Assembly (NCBI GenBank): GCA_965153455.1
Contig: OZ234502.1
Location: forward strand, 1,281,267 to 1,345,266
Direction: 5' to 3'
Length of the DNA: 64,000 nt
DNA from: Sphagnum compactum
Taxonomy: Eukaryota; Bryophyta; Sphagnopsida; Sphagnales
In this document: positions 53,600 to 64,000 of the stretch, one piece after another
Layout of the letters: every line of letters begins with the position of its first letter
Numbering within the stretch: position 1 is the stretch's first letter
Notes under the pieces: generated by a model
Databases searched by the model: none
What the model saw: the letters and a program-made list of their open reading frames with translations, nothing else
What the model was told of the DNA's origin: nothing
Made by a program: the position numbers and the translations under genes

Positions 53600-54755
53600 T
53601 AAAGAGAAGAGGGCAGCAACAAGGAAGGGTTCAATGGTATGATGAAGTTTTTCATGTTGCCATGGTGTTGCAAAATCTTGACCTCCAACCATGTGGTTGC
53701 AAGGTCATATGACATTCTTCCTTCATTGAGAGAACATTTCAATGGCAAAGTGAGAAACAAAAAGCTAGGAATAGCAAACATTCTTTCAAATTTTGAGGAA
53801 GAGGAAATTGTGAATTAGGTTCTCAAGATGCAAGAAATGGGTCATGCCCTTAGCATTCAACAACTAAAATTTAAAGTTGTTGAAATAGTGTAACAATTTA
53901 CTCCCTTCAGCAATAACATATTTAATGTAGGTTGGTGGTGTTGGTTCAAGAAGTGACATCCAAATATGTCATTATGCATGGTCCAAGGACTTGAAGTTAG
54001 TTGTGGAAAAGCCTTGAACCATGACAATTGTGCTTCATTTTACAAAAACTTGCAACAATTGTACGAAAAATACAATTATGTTCCAAATCACACATGGAAG
54101 TGTAATGAATTTGGTGTCCAAGCTGGTCATAATGGTGGAGGAAGGGTTCTTGCAAAAAAAAATTCACATTATGTGTATGGGTTGATTCCAAAGGCACATG
54201 AGTGGATGTTAGTCCTTGCATGTTTCAATGCAATTGGACTAGAACATACATTCTTAGTTTTTATATTTTCAAAGGCCATTGTTGCATGCATAATTACATA
54301 GAAAAATGTGAGACATGGGCGATTATGAATATGCAACACAACACATGGATGACCAAAAAACTTTTTCATGTTTGGATTTCACACTTTGCTCAATCAATTT
54401 AGTGGCATAACACCCAACAATCAACATCTATTCATTTTAGATGGGCATGGATCCCATGTGACATTGCACTGTACATCAAACACAAGCTCTAGGGTTGGAC
54501 ATGCTCATTTTGTTAGCTCACACAAGCATGCCTTTCAACCGTTGAATGTTAATTGTTTTAAACCATTTAAACTAGCTTTCAAGAAATATCCAAGATGTTT
54601 GGGGGTTAGTAAACAACCACAAATTTACAAAGAAGGAGGACCTTGCCCAATGGGTTTCTTTAGCATGGAAACGAGCTCTTACTCATGACAATATAAAGGT
54701 TGGTTTTCTTGCAACGAGGATTTGGCCTTTCAATCTTCATGCAATGGATTTTAGG
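53600..54755 (+). pseudogene. Pogo/CENP-B-like DDE transposase relic
   Basis: Ordered blocks match the pogo/jerky branch of Tc1-mariner transposases: an N-terminal DNA-binding part (53600-53830, with RNKKLGIANILSNFEEEE in a shifted frame), EMGHALSIQQLKFKVVEI, then KHPNMSLCMVQGLEVS-like sequence and the DDE domain with FYKNLQQLYEKYNY, FGVQAGHNGGGRVLAKK, LFILDGHGSHVTL and a tail reading RIWPFNLHAM. The first catalytic Asp is Asn (AAT, 54104-54106), the second is intact (GAT, 54440-54442), the third is Asn (AAT, 54545-54547). Several frameshifts and stops interrupt it. Dead copy; TIRs not found. Confidence 0.8.
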
Positions 54756-54769
54756 TTTAGGCTTTCATT

Positions 54770-57700
54770 ATCATTTCATCTAGGGTTATATATTGATAAA
54801 AAATTCATTTGTTAATACTAATGGATTTCTGAAGTTGAAAAATATGGACTAATCCTTTGATTGGATCATCACAAAATGGAAAAAATTATATTGATTCATA
54901 TTCCAAATGTGTTATTGGGACTCAATGTATGATGAAATACAAAATGATAAATTCATATCATGAATATTTTCTTTGAAAACCTTAACCATTTTAGTAGCCA
55001 AGGACGGTTAAAATGTGACCATATTTTCATAAGTCCATATGAGTTGCAAATTTTGTTTGTTTTTCAATTTTTTGTCCCAAAAGCATATTCTTTGAAAGCT
55101 TTACATGGGTCATTATTCATATGGACTTTGTGAGTTTTTCGTTTAAGACTTCCAAGTTAAAAACAACAACTACATTAAATATAAGTTTTCACATAAATTT
55201 GGAAAGGTTTGTAGGTGATTGAGCATATATTATTCAAAGATTAGAATAACAAAAAAATTTAAAGTAACAATCGTGTCCATTTGAATCATTTAAAAAAATC
55301 TTATATGGACTCAGAGGGATTATAATTTTTGCCATTTTTGAACCATTTGACTATGCATACACCTAAAAATAGGACTAGGTAAAAGGTAAAATGTATGTGG
55401 TTAAATAGTAGATATTTTATCAAGCTGTTATGTCATAGTCTTTTTTAATTAAATTAATTAGGTAGGTTAGGTAATTAATCAATTCTTAAGTTGCAATTAA
55501 GGTAATAAGTAATAAACAATACATATGTGGGTTAAGTAGTAAGTATTTTATCATGTTGATATGTGATAATGTTCTTGTACTAATTTTTTAATTAATTAAG
55601 CTATGTAATTTATTTATTAAATAGGTTAAGGTTTATGTAGTAAATGTAATTAATTAATTAAGTAGGCCATGCAATTAATCTATTGAATAGGTAATAAGTA
55701 GGATAAGTAGTAGGTAATAAGTAGCAATAGGTCATATGTACGTGGGGTGAATAATAAATATTTTATCATGTTGATATATGTGATATTTTAAAAATTGATT
55801 ATTGTATTAAGTAGACAATGTAATTTATTTATTGAATAGGCTAGAAGTAGTAGGATTAATTTATGACCCATCTGATATCATACATTTATATTTACATTTT
55901 GTTAAAACAATTATGATTTATTATAAGCAAAATTTTATAATATCATTTCTTAAACCAAATAGAGGTTTGAGATGTGAAAAAAGATAATTTTTTTTTACAT
56001 AAAAAATTTAGCATAATTTTGAGTAAAATTTAATTTATTATATGTGTACACATAATAAAATTTATAGTTCCATAAAATTGATTAATTATATGGCATTAAT
56101 TAAAATTTAAAAATTAAAGGACATAACATGTAATTAGGAGCCAAAAGGGCATCAAATGTTAGACATAATTAGTCAAAATCAAACATTTATTTTCTAATTA
56201 CCATTTAAAACCATAATAATCATGACAAGTTATTCTTTTTTCCCTCATATGAATGTCAAGGAACTTAGATTAAAAATTCATTTGATCTAATTTTAAGTTT
56301 TTTTAAAAATTTAGAATGTTTTAAAATGTGCACCTATTACATCATATGGAAATTTTTTTGCAAAATACTATCAAAAGGATTCATATAGTAAAAAAATTCA
56401 TTGAAAAAAATATAAATGATAAAAACATATTAACCACATTCAAAAAACATTCATATTTCTTTAAATGTGGAATTTTAAAACTTCAAGAGTCCTTTACCAC
56501 ATAAAAATGGTTTATAATGTACATGATGTGTGAAGAAAAAATTATATAACTTAAAGTATAACAAAATTAAAGAATGCAAAATTTTAATTTTTCAAAATGA
56601 AATATTGAATCTCTAAGGAATTTACACACTTTCAAAAATTCAATATTTATTAAAAAATGATTAACAAAAAAATGTGATGGATTGTGAGAAATTTAAATAT
56701 TTGTATGACAAGTTACAAAAAATTTCATCCAAAAATTCATTTGCATGTAAAATGTTTTTTTGGGCAAAAAGACATGCAATCCTTTTCCAAAGTAATAACA
56801 CATATTTAATTCATTCTGGACTTTGAAAAAATCCTAAACCCTAAACATACAAAAAATTATATGAATGTATGTAGAATGGTATGGATATGTTTCATAAAGC
56901 TTAAGATTTTGTGTTTCTTTTTTTTTCAACCTACTTTCACTCTGCTTTCCAAATTTACACTATTGTCCCATATTGCACAAAGTAATGTAAAAGTATATTA
57001 ATTAATTATCATTTGACCAAAATATTCATATGTCCTACTTTTAGATTGTTAGAAGATTGTTTTGACATATTATATGCAAGTATTAGTGTTTGGGTTCATA
57101 TAAAAAATTATGTTTTAGATGCATAATTTTATTAATTTGGAGAACTATTTTTTAAAAGTTTCACATTATCATAATTGAAATATTCAAGTTTCAAAAAAAA
57201 GGTATTAATATGCATGATAACTGAAACATCAATATCGTAACATTTGAATAATTTGATTTTGAAAAACTATTATACATTAACTTGTGATAAATAAATAAAA
57301 TGATGAAAGTAATAAAATACATGAAATATGACCATATATGGTTTATTTAGTATGACAAGTACACTCTAAAGTTTGTAGCATTGCTAAAAGCCTTAAAATT
57401 CAAAAATGCAAATTATACTTTTCACCTACTTTTACTTTTTGAGCAAAGATCACCAATTGGCCTACTTTAACATGCTTATGCCCATGGGGGTTCATTGTAT
57501 GGCTCATAGAACCAATTTGACAATTTAAACTTTATCACATTTACAAATGGTTAATAAACTTAAGGGTCTAATGCTTTAAACTTTGTACAATTACTTTTCC
57601 CAGAACCTTAAGAGACATTTGGAATCTATAAAACTTCCAAAGTTGATGGAAACCAAGGGGGCCAAGATTAAAGAATGTAATATAAAAAATGTAAAAACAC
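54770..57700. other. AT-rich gene desert
   Basis: No gene recognised. 55370-55860 contains a loose repeat of GTAATTAATTAAGTAGG, AAGTAGTAAGTATTTTATCA and TGTTGATATGTGATA-like words, with the ATTTTATCA(T/A)G(T/C)TG segment at about 55410, 55545 and 55752. It is probably another old low-complexity array. Confidence 0.5.
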
Positions 57701-57734
57701 GCAAAATTTTTATGTTGTCCTTGCCTAACGTGTT

Positions 57735-58880
57735 ATGGCAGAATACAAAACTTTGCTAATGAAGATGGTAGTTGATGCTCCTACTAATGACAAGGCAAAG
57801 GCAAACTTTGAACACTTTGTGATGTGCAGATTTTGTTGCCATTCTGATCCCATGGCTACAATTAGTCCACAATCTGATTAAATTTAATTAATTGTGAAAT
57901 GTTTTTGTTTGTGATTTTGTGGTTGCAACAAAAGTATGTTAGGGGAAAATCTATGAGTTGTACACAAATTTGAACACAAGGTTGAAGTCTAATGCATTTG
58001 AAGGTTATAAAACTTTACTAGCTGTTAAACATGATTCTATAATCATGCGTTGGATGACACACTTGAACATAAACATAGAACATTTGGCATTTGATGTGAA
58101 CCAACAACACACTTGGGCTACTCATTTGAATTTGCAAACTGATGAAGTTTCTTATTTCACAAGGGAGGTTTATGCTACAATCATCACATAAGTGGAGGTA
58201 GAATGTAAAGGTAAAGTAACTCCTTTTTTTTCAAGTTTGTTTTATTTTTTTCCATTGAATATTCTAGATTTTGGAATATGTTTTGCTACATAATCATGAA
58301 CTAAATTGGATTTGGAAATTGGCTATGGGCATTGGGGGTTGTAAGGGCCATTGATTGACTTGTTATAATTTTGCAAGGGAGATTCCTTGCTCATGGCATC
58401 ATGGACAATCTAGGTGTGGTATACCCACAATATTGGTTGCAATTTGATGTGGAATAATTTTTTTGGAAGCACTTGGATGTGATCAAGGAAACTTTTTATG
58501 ACCCTAAGAAGCTAGGTAACAATGATATTTTGGGGGCTTGAGGTTCTATCAGCAACATCCCTTGACATTCAACAATTTTTATTCAAGTTAGCCATGAAAT
58601 CAAATGCATGTGCTGCCATGGCTAAGCCACTTGATGTGAATCATTTGAAGTGACTTTGGCACATTCTTTTAACATCCATAGTGCTTGCTTGTTCTTTTTT
58701 AGTGTATTTCAAATTGGTCGAAATTACAATGGTGCAAGTGCTTGATAGTGTAGAAGATGAACGACGCTTCAACTCTTTGACATTTTGCAAATCTAGATTG
58801 TGCAACCAACTCACTACTAACCTAGTTTTAGTGATTAGAATGCTTTCCCATAAGTTTTATACTCTGCATAATTTTTAGTA
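57735..58880 (+). pseudogene. hAT-like transposase relic (C-terminal part best preserved)
   Basis: Coding-like blocks with stops between them. 57735-57870 is an ATG-led 42-codon frame. 57958-58191 is 77 codons. 58365-58560 has FLAHGIMDNLGVVYPQYWLQ. 58681-58878 ends in VEDERRFNSLTFCKSRLCNQ and LVLVIRMLSHKFYTLHNF. The E-R-x-F-(S/N)-x-L-x-x-x-K-S-x-(L/R) pattern near the C-end is what hAT transposases show in the dimerisation region. The assignment rests on this segment only; an unrelated multicopy gene is possible. Confidence 0.45.
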
Positions 58881-58881
58881 T

Positions 58882-59009
58882 GTTTTTGAGTATGATGAGT
58901 GGTAAGTAGAACACCTTCAATATGGTGTGAGAGCTTAAATTTAAGGTTTTTGAGTATGATGAGTGGTAAGTAGAACACCTTCAATATGGTGTGAGAGCTT
59001 AAATATAAG
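58882..59009. repeat. Perfect-to-near-perfect 64-bp tandem duplication
   Basis: The unit starting GTTTTTGAGTATGATGAG at 58882 is repeated at 58946 with a single visible difference (AAATTTAAGG against AAATATAAGG), and a third partial start follows at about 59010. Low divergence marks it as far younger than the surrounding relics. It lies immediately after the hAT-like relic. Confidence 0.9.
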
Positions 59010-61170
59010 GTTTTGGAGTTTTTGGAGTCTAGACTTTAAATAGTTTATGGTTTTTTTGGTAAGTGAAGTGGTGATCCCATATCGATACCACTTTTTATTC
59101 AACGTTCCATTTCCAAGTTCTTCTATTCAGACTTGAAAGTTAAGGGTGATTTTGTATTGAACTAATTTATTCGTTTTTGTAAGCAAGCCACTTGTGTTGC
59201 AATGGGCAGTTTAAGGGTTCAATCCCCTTACAAATGATTATTAATTAGAATCCAATTCTCTATGATTTAGTAGAAGGTAGCTTAAATTTCTGCTTGTGGG
59301 AACTGGTAATAGCCAAAACTCTTACAACAATCTAACACTTATAGCCAAAAATAGGCATATTAAATTTTTTTAATTACCTAATGAAACTCCATTCCCTTTT
59401 AATTTCTAGCTAAGAGATCCATTACAAATTTCTTTTATAGCTTGCTTGGCTCCACCTCATTTCAACTAGTGGCCAGCCTAGCAACAGAAGGGTAGAAACA
59501 GTAGCTAAATGTCATATTTTTCCAAAACCAAAAAAGAAAACACTAATTGGGACCCAGCATATAGCATCCAACTCCCTAAAAAAATATAAGTAGTGTTGTC
59601 ACATGGCAGTGCCTGCTATGCAGAATAATGCTTGCAACCAGGCTCACATACCTAGGCCCAAAGACTCAAATTATGCAACCACACAAGCCTTCCAAGGCCC
59701 TTTCCCAAGAATAATTCCCATTACAAAGTCCTCTACTTTGGGGATATCACTTTGAATTCATGAATTCATGAAAATATATCAACTCTTACACTTGGACTTC
59801 TCAGTTTCATGTTCCCAATCCTTATTTTTACACAAAATTTTAAAGTTGGATGCTTGAGTTTTATATGTGAACCTCAGATGGTTCCACTTGACATTTTATC
59901 TTTTGAGAACTTGACTTTTACTCAAGGACTTCTGATTTTCTAACAATGAAAATTTGCTAAGTTGCATCATACAACCTATGTTTTTAAAGACACAAATGGG
60001 TTTGGTGTCCTAGTCCAACACTTTTTCAGGCGTTTTCTTAAGTGGGACATCCGACCATCTGTTGGTTTCACTTTTAGTGTGGTCAGTTCCAACTTGCAAC
60101 ATGAATAACTTAGCCTGTGGAGAACAGGAGAAGCTGCTTGAGAGGTTTCCTTCCAAGGTGCATGGGCTCCATGTATTTCAAGGAGGATTAAGGCACCATA
60201 GGGGGCCCCTTCCATAATACATGATGTTCATTTCAGGCACTTACAACATTTTAATTGTTGGGACAAATATTAGAAAGGGGAGACACCCCACCTCCCTCAA
60301 AAATGAAACCTTGTGTGACAAAATGTTAAATGATGTTGATGTTTTAAATGTCCTATTACTGCCTTGTTAGGATTGGAATAAAGGACTACAGGGAGATCAA
60401 TGAAAATAACCATTCTAGCCTATTTTCAAGCTTTTAGAATAATAATGTTTTTTTCAAAAAAATCTTTTCATTTTTCATGAAATAACAATAAACTATGTAG
60501 AACAACCATGCCCTCGCCACACTTTCACCCCAAGTATAAAATGATCATCAAGTTTTGATGGCAGGTGTTTACAACAAGGGCTTCTAGACAATTTTTTTTT
60601 AAAAAGGTTGGGAAGGGGTGAATTGTTTTTTTGCTTGTCCAGGGTTCACAGGGTAATTTTGTTACATTGAGAATTGTATAAGAATGTCATTGATATATGA
60701 TGGGATGACATTTTCATCATGCTTTGATATTAATGCATGACATGGCATAGTGTGAACATGTTCATGTGACCATGATCATGCAATGTTATTTTTTTGGGTC
60801 AAATTTGTGTTGTAGGCATAGTGACAATGATACACAATGATACATGAGAAAATTTAGCCAGATTTAGTTATAAGCTAAATATGAAAGTAATTAGTGACAA
60901 ACATTATTCTATATTTTTGGCCACATGCTTGAAACATGTATAAAACTTTGAAAAGTGGCCTTAAACTTAGTTGAATTATGGCTATAGAAAATCTAAAAAA
61001 TACATTAATTTACCAACTTTGATTTCAATATAACTTTTCGATTATGTGTAGGAAAAAAATAGGTTAGAATTATTATTAATTTTGTGGCAAAAACTTGTCC
61101 AACCAATGACAAAGAAAATGGGTTTAGCCATGGAAATTTAAAAAATGTAAATGCAATTAATTTTTCTTTT
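59010..61170. other. Intergenic, no gene recognised
   Basis: Mixed to AT-rich DNA. A 79-codon minus-strand frame (59976-60215) has no family. No RNA gene or long repeat noted. Confidence 0.5.
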
Positions 61171-61174
61171 AAAA

Positions 61175-61640
61175 ATGAGAAAAAAAAGCCCAGCTCATCC
61201 CGGTTAGTGTTTAGGGCGGCCGGGGCATTTGTGCCTTTTCAACGTTTTTTTTTGGTTTGGTTCTCCGGTCTTTTCGCTTCCACTTTGGCTGAATGCGCAA
61301 GGAGGTGCAGCTCTCTCCTTGTGGAGCGATGTCCTAAAGAGGGAGGTTGATGTTGCGCCGCGAGAAGCCCATGGTGTGAAAGTTTAAAAGTTTGCTTAGG
61401 GGTGGGGTTGGTCTGAGCACAATGCGTGCTTAGCCAGAATAGCTGCCGATTCCCACGCATGCGTTGTGCAAGACTTCGTCACCGGAGTAGCTGTAACCGA
61501 AGTAGCAAACGGTCTTCAGGAACAAGGGTGTAGAGGTGGGTTTGGGCACAACGCGTGCTTAGCCAAAGTACTTGCCGGTCTCTAGGAACACGGCTGCCTT
61601 TTGATTTTTTGTCTACTCAGGTATGTCTGTCATCTCTGCC
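61175..61640 (+). other. GC-richer island, possible orphan 5' exon or LTR
   Basis: Composition jumps sharply here. Two related segments sit at 61398-61450 and 61533-61585, sharing GAGCACAATGCGTGCTTAGC / GGGCACAACGCGTGCTTAGC and GCCG.T.....GG. The island ends with TCTACTCAG followed by GTATGT, a good splice donor, so it could be a non-coding first exon or part of an LTR. An 88-codon frame (61084-61350) enters it from AT-rich DNA and has no domain. Confidence 0.35.
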
Positions 61641-62028
61641 GGGCTCTTTATGAGTTTGGGTGGCCTTCATGGGATTGGTTACTTGTTCATATTTTTTTCT
61701 TGATTATTAAGTTTGGGTGCCTGGCTCAAGGATAAATTAAGCACAAGCCGAGAGGTTTTCTCCGTCTGTGGGTTTGCTTTTCTAATCTGTAAGGTTGTAA
61801 TAAACATAATACTCATGTTAGAAAAAGTAAACATCACTGCCAGAGTCTTAAAACTACCCTGACGTTTTAGAAATATTGAAATTCACAAGCAATCACAATC
61901 AGTGAAAAGGGCACATTCATGACATGGATCACTTTCAGTAATTTGTTCGCATAGGTGAGTTATCCTTTGTATTATTCCACCAGATGTAAATCTTGGCACT
62001 TCCTCGTAATTTCATGAAAGTTGGACAG

Positions 62029-62290
62029 TCATGTTTCTAGACAGCAGAGGCCTCTAAGACCTACAAGATCCAACTGAGTCAAGAGTTCAGCACATACATC
62101 TTTTTTGAGCCCTTCTCCATCAGGATAGTCGACTAAAAATCCATCAGGTTGATTGGTCAGCTATCTGTGCCTTGAGCTCCTTTTGACTAGCATGGGTGCT
62201 CACTAGTTGGGCTAATATGTGTAGCATTTTTAATCTCCTTGACAGAGCATCCTCTTCTGCCTTGGCTAGTTCCCCCTCTAGCTGCTGGGT
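62029..62290 (-). pseudogene. Coding-like fragment with coiled-coil character, unknown family
   Basis: On the minus strand, after a possible acceptor CCCAG near 62288, a frame reads QQLEGELAKAEEDALSRR, then LAQLVSTHASQKELKAQIA and hits a TGA. One frame over, reading continues NQPDGFLVDYPDGEGLKKD then VCAELLTQLDLVGLRGL to a stop at 62029. The residue choice looks genuinely coding (heptad-like, then a Gly/Asp turn and a Leu-rich helix) with one frameshift. I recognise no family. It could be an exon of a degraded host gene. Confidence 0.35.
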
Positions 62291-62689
62291 TTTTTTTCCA
62301 TATTTTGATATAGAGTAGACAATCTATGTATTATATAGTGTACAATTTTGCATGTGAAATTAATGTCTTAGTGTCTTGCCTATTGAAGCAGTGCTAACGA
62401 TAGTTGTTTTTTGCAATTGATTTATGCCCATGAGCCAAAAAATCCAAGTGGCACTTGAAGTTAAACCCTTGTCCGTTTTTGATTGGTAGAAGCACACGAT
62501 TTGGGCCTATGGGGTTATGTACCTCACTTTATAACTCTACCACAACCTTTGCTTGATTGGTTTGTGCACCGCAAAATCCTACCATCAAATGTTCAAGGAG
62601 AACTCGATTCCTAGTAGCTACATCCACCATATCCAATGCCATGCTTCAAAGTTATTCATCTAAATTGACTTGTATTGGGGTGGTTAACT

Positions 62690-63790
62690 TACAAATTGAA
62701 GTAGGTGGAATTGCCATTTTGGTGGGGGGGTGTACCCACTTGAGGACTAAATAGGTGTTTTAGCCCACTTTGAAAAGTTCATTTCAACGATTCACAAAAA
62801 CAAGCGATTATGCCCTTTGCAAGGTTGGGGTAAAAAAACATTAAAACCTTGAGTTGATGCTTGCAAATGTTTCCATGTTTATGCATTGACACAATTACAA
62901 CATGCCCATTCTAATGTTGGGTTGTGGATGGTGTGTCCTAGATGGGCTTTTTTTGATAACATGTCGTGTATTGGACCACAATCATAGGAAGGCAATGTCA
63001 CATTTGTGTCAAGAATCAACCATTCCCCCAACACGGCCCCAACCCTAAACAATTGTTCGCATTTGTTGTTCATGAACCCAAGTTTTTGTGTGGACTTTGA
63101 TACCAATATTGAGTGAGGACATCTCTAATTAATTCATGGATGCACCAATCCACACAATGACCAACCAATCTACTTTTCCTTGACTTTAACTGGGCCTTAA
63201 ATGTCCCATGGTAATTCTCAATTGCAATATTAGTGTCTTGCCCAACATATGGTAAATTACGAAGTCCAACCACCCACATATGAATCTTATGTCACCAATT
63301 TTTCTCCATGTATTTTCAAAAGACATGAGCTATAAGGTACTTGCTAATGATATATTATAATTCATTCATTGCCCACATTTCAGCACTTACTCTAGATGGA
63401 CCATCCTTGTTATACATGACATTCCCTAATTATTGTAATACATTACTACATAATGTTAGGTTTTTAATCTTGATACATGTTTGTTTTTGCCATGCTCTTT
63501 CCACATGCCACAAACATAAGAAAATGGAAATGTTTGGCCATATAATCCTACAAAATAAAATGCATTATACATGAAACTTGGTGGATTTAAATACAATCAA
63601 TGTTGACGCATGTTACATCGATCGGGGCAAGTGACATGAATAATACACAACGATTTGTTGGATAGAAAAGGGGAAGGGTTAAGGATTTTATTTGATGTAG
63701 TTGATTTCCACTTGGGCGCAATCAACAATGAAAGTGTTGGGATGCCATGATGGGTGAGAATTGTGAATACTTTCACTCAATGTGTGCATT
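62690..63790 (-). pseudogene. Second MULE transposase relic, C-terminal half with SWIM finger
   Basis: In minus-strand order: SLSES..., NTFIVDCAQVEINYI (63770-63700, the region after the catalytic core), LCLWHVERAWQKQ (about 63510-63470), MYNKDGPS...VSAEMWAMNEL (63420-63350), KYMEKNW and HMWVVGLRNLPYVGQDTNIA (63320-63210), KSRLVGHCVDWCIHELIRDV (about 63190-63130), then WACCNCVN followed in a shifted frame by GNICKHQLKVL (62900-62835). This last part is a C-x-C...C-x-H SWIM zinc finger. The order is that of MULE/FAR1 transposases. Stops and frameshifts break it. The element probably continues past the window edge. Confidence 0.7.
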
Positions 63791-64000
63791 CATGGTGTGA
63801 AATCCTTTTGTTGTCATTGTGATGTGATGTAATATGTTACAAGAATGCCATTGTGCCATTAATCAAACATTATCATGGTATAAAGGGGGAATTGCCACAA
63901 TTCATAGTAGATATATGTTAATTGAACATGACAAGAAATATAATGAATGATCTATTAACGTTTACAAATTTCTACATGTATTTTTTTGTCCATTGATTTG

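Overview
This is a nuclear window from a green plant. It holds two intact, intron-bearing housekeeping genes in a very AT-rich background full of decayed transposons and tandem repeats. The plant assignment rests on a plant-type NADPH-cytochrome P450 reductase, a Prp43/DHX15-type DEAH helicase, TTTAGGG-type telomere motifs, a plastid-type tRNA-Phe relic inside an intron, and MULE, pogo, hAT-like and CACTA-like remnants. A non-flowering land plant is my best guess, but nothing in the window proves it.

Layout. 1-3054: AT-rich flank, then the 3' flank of the reductase gene. 3055-9669 (minus): NADPH-cytochrome P450 reductase, 18 exons, 694 codons, all exon phases consistent; intron 7 carries the tRNA-Phe relic and intron 15 uses a GC donor. 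9670-10710: its promoter/5'UTR. 10.8-11.7 kb: a 137-bp satellite. 11.7-32.4 kb: a gene desert of dispersed repeat pairs (a 291-bp TIR element, a ~490-bp inverted pair, a ~220-bp direct pair), AT minisatellites, CACTA-like termini and degenerate TAGG tracts. 32.4-33.0 kb: pyrimidine-rich promoter/5'UTR with telo-boxes. 33029-37444 (plus): DEAH-box RNA helicase, 7 exons, 714 codons.

37.5-64 kb is a transposon graveyard. It contains a decayed, possibly spliced gene with a C2H2-like finger and an array of long imperfect palindromes in a presumed intron (39.1-41.3 kb); three arrays of one ~52-bp satellite (41.9, 44.4 and 48.6 kb); two MULE transposase relics on the minus strand (46.9-48.5 and 62.7-63.8 kb); a GC-richer insert made of perfect hairpins (46.0-46.8 kb); a pogo-type DDE transposase with two of three catalytic Asp changed to Asn (53.6-54.8 kb); and a hAT-like C-terminal relic (57.7-58.9 kb).

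The two live genes are not functionally linked: the reductase feeds electrons to ER cytochromes P450, and the helicase acts in spliceosome disassembly and ribosome assembly. No prokaryotic defence system, CRISPR array or operon is present. The most unusual material is the palindrome-array/zinc-finger relic, the three-array satellite family and the hairpin island. Exon boundaries were derived by hand from splice signals and protein conservation and have not been checked against transcripts.
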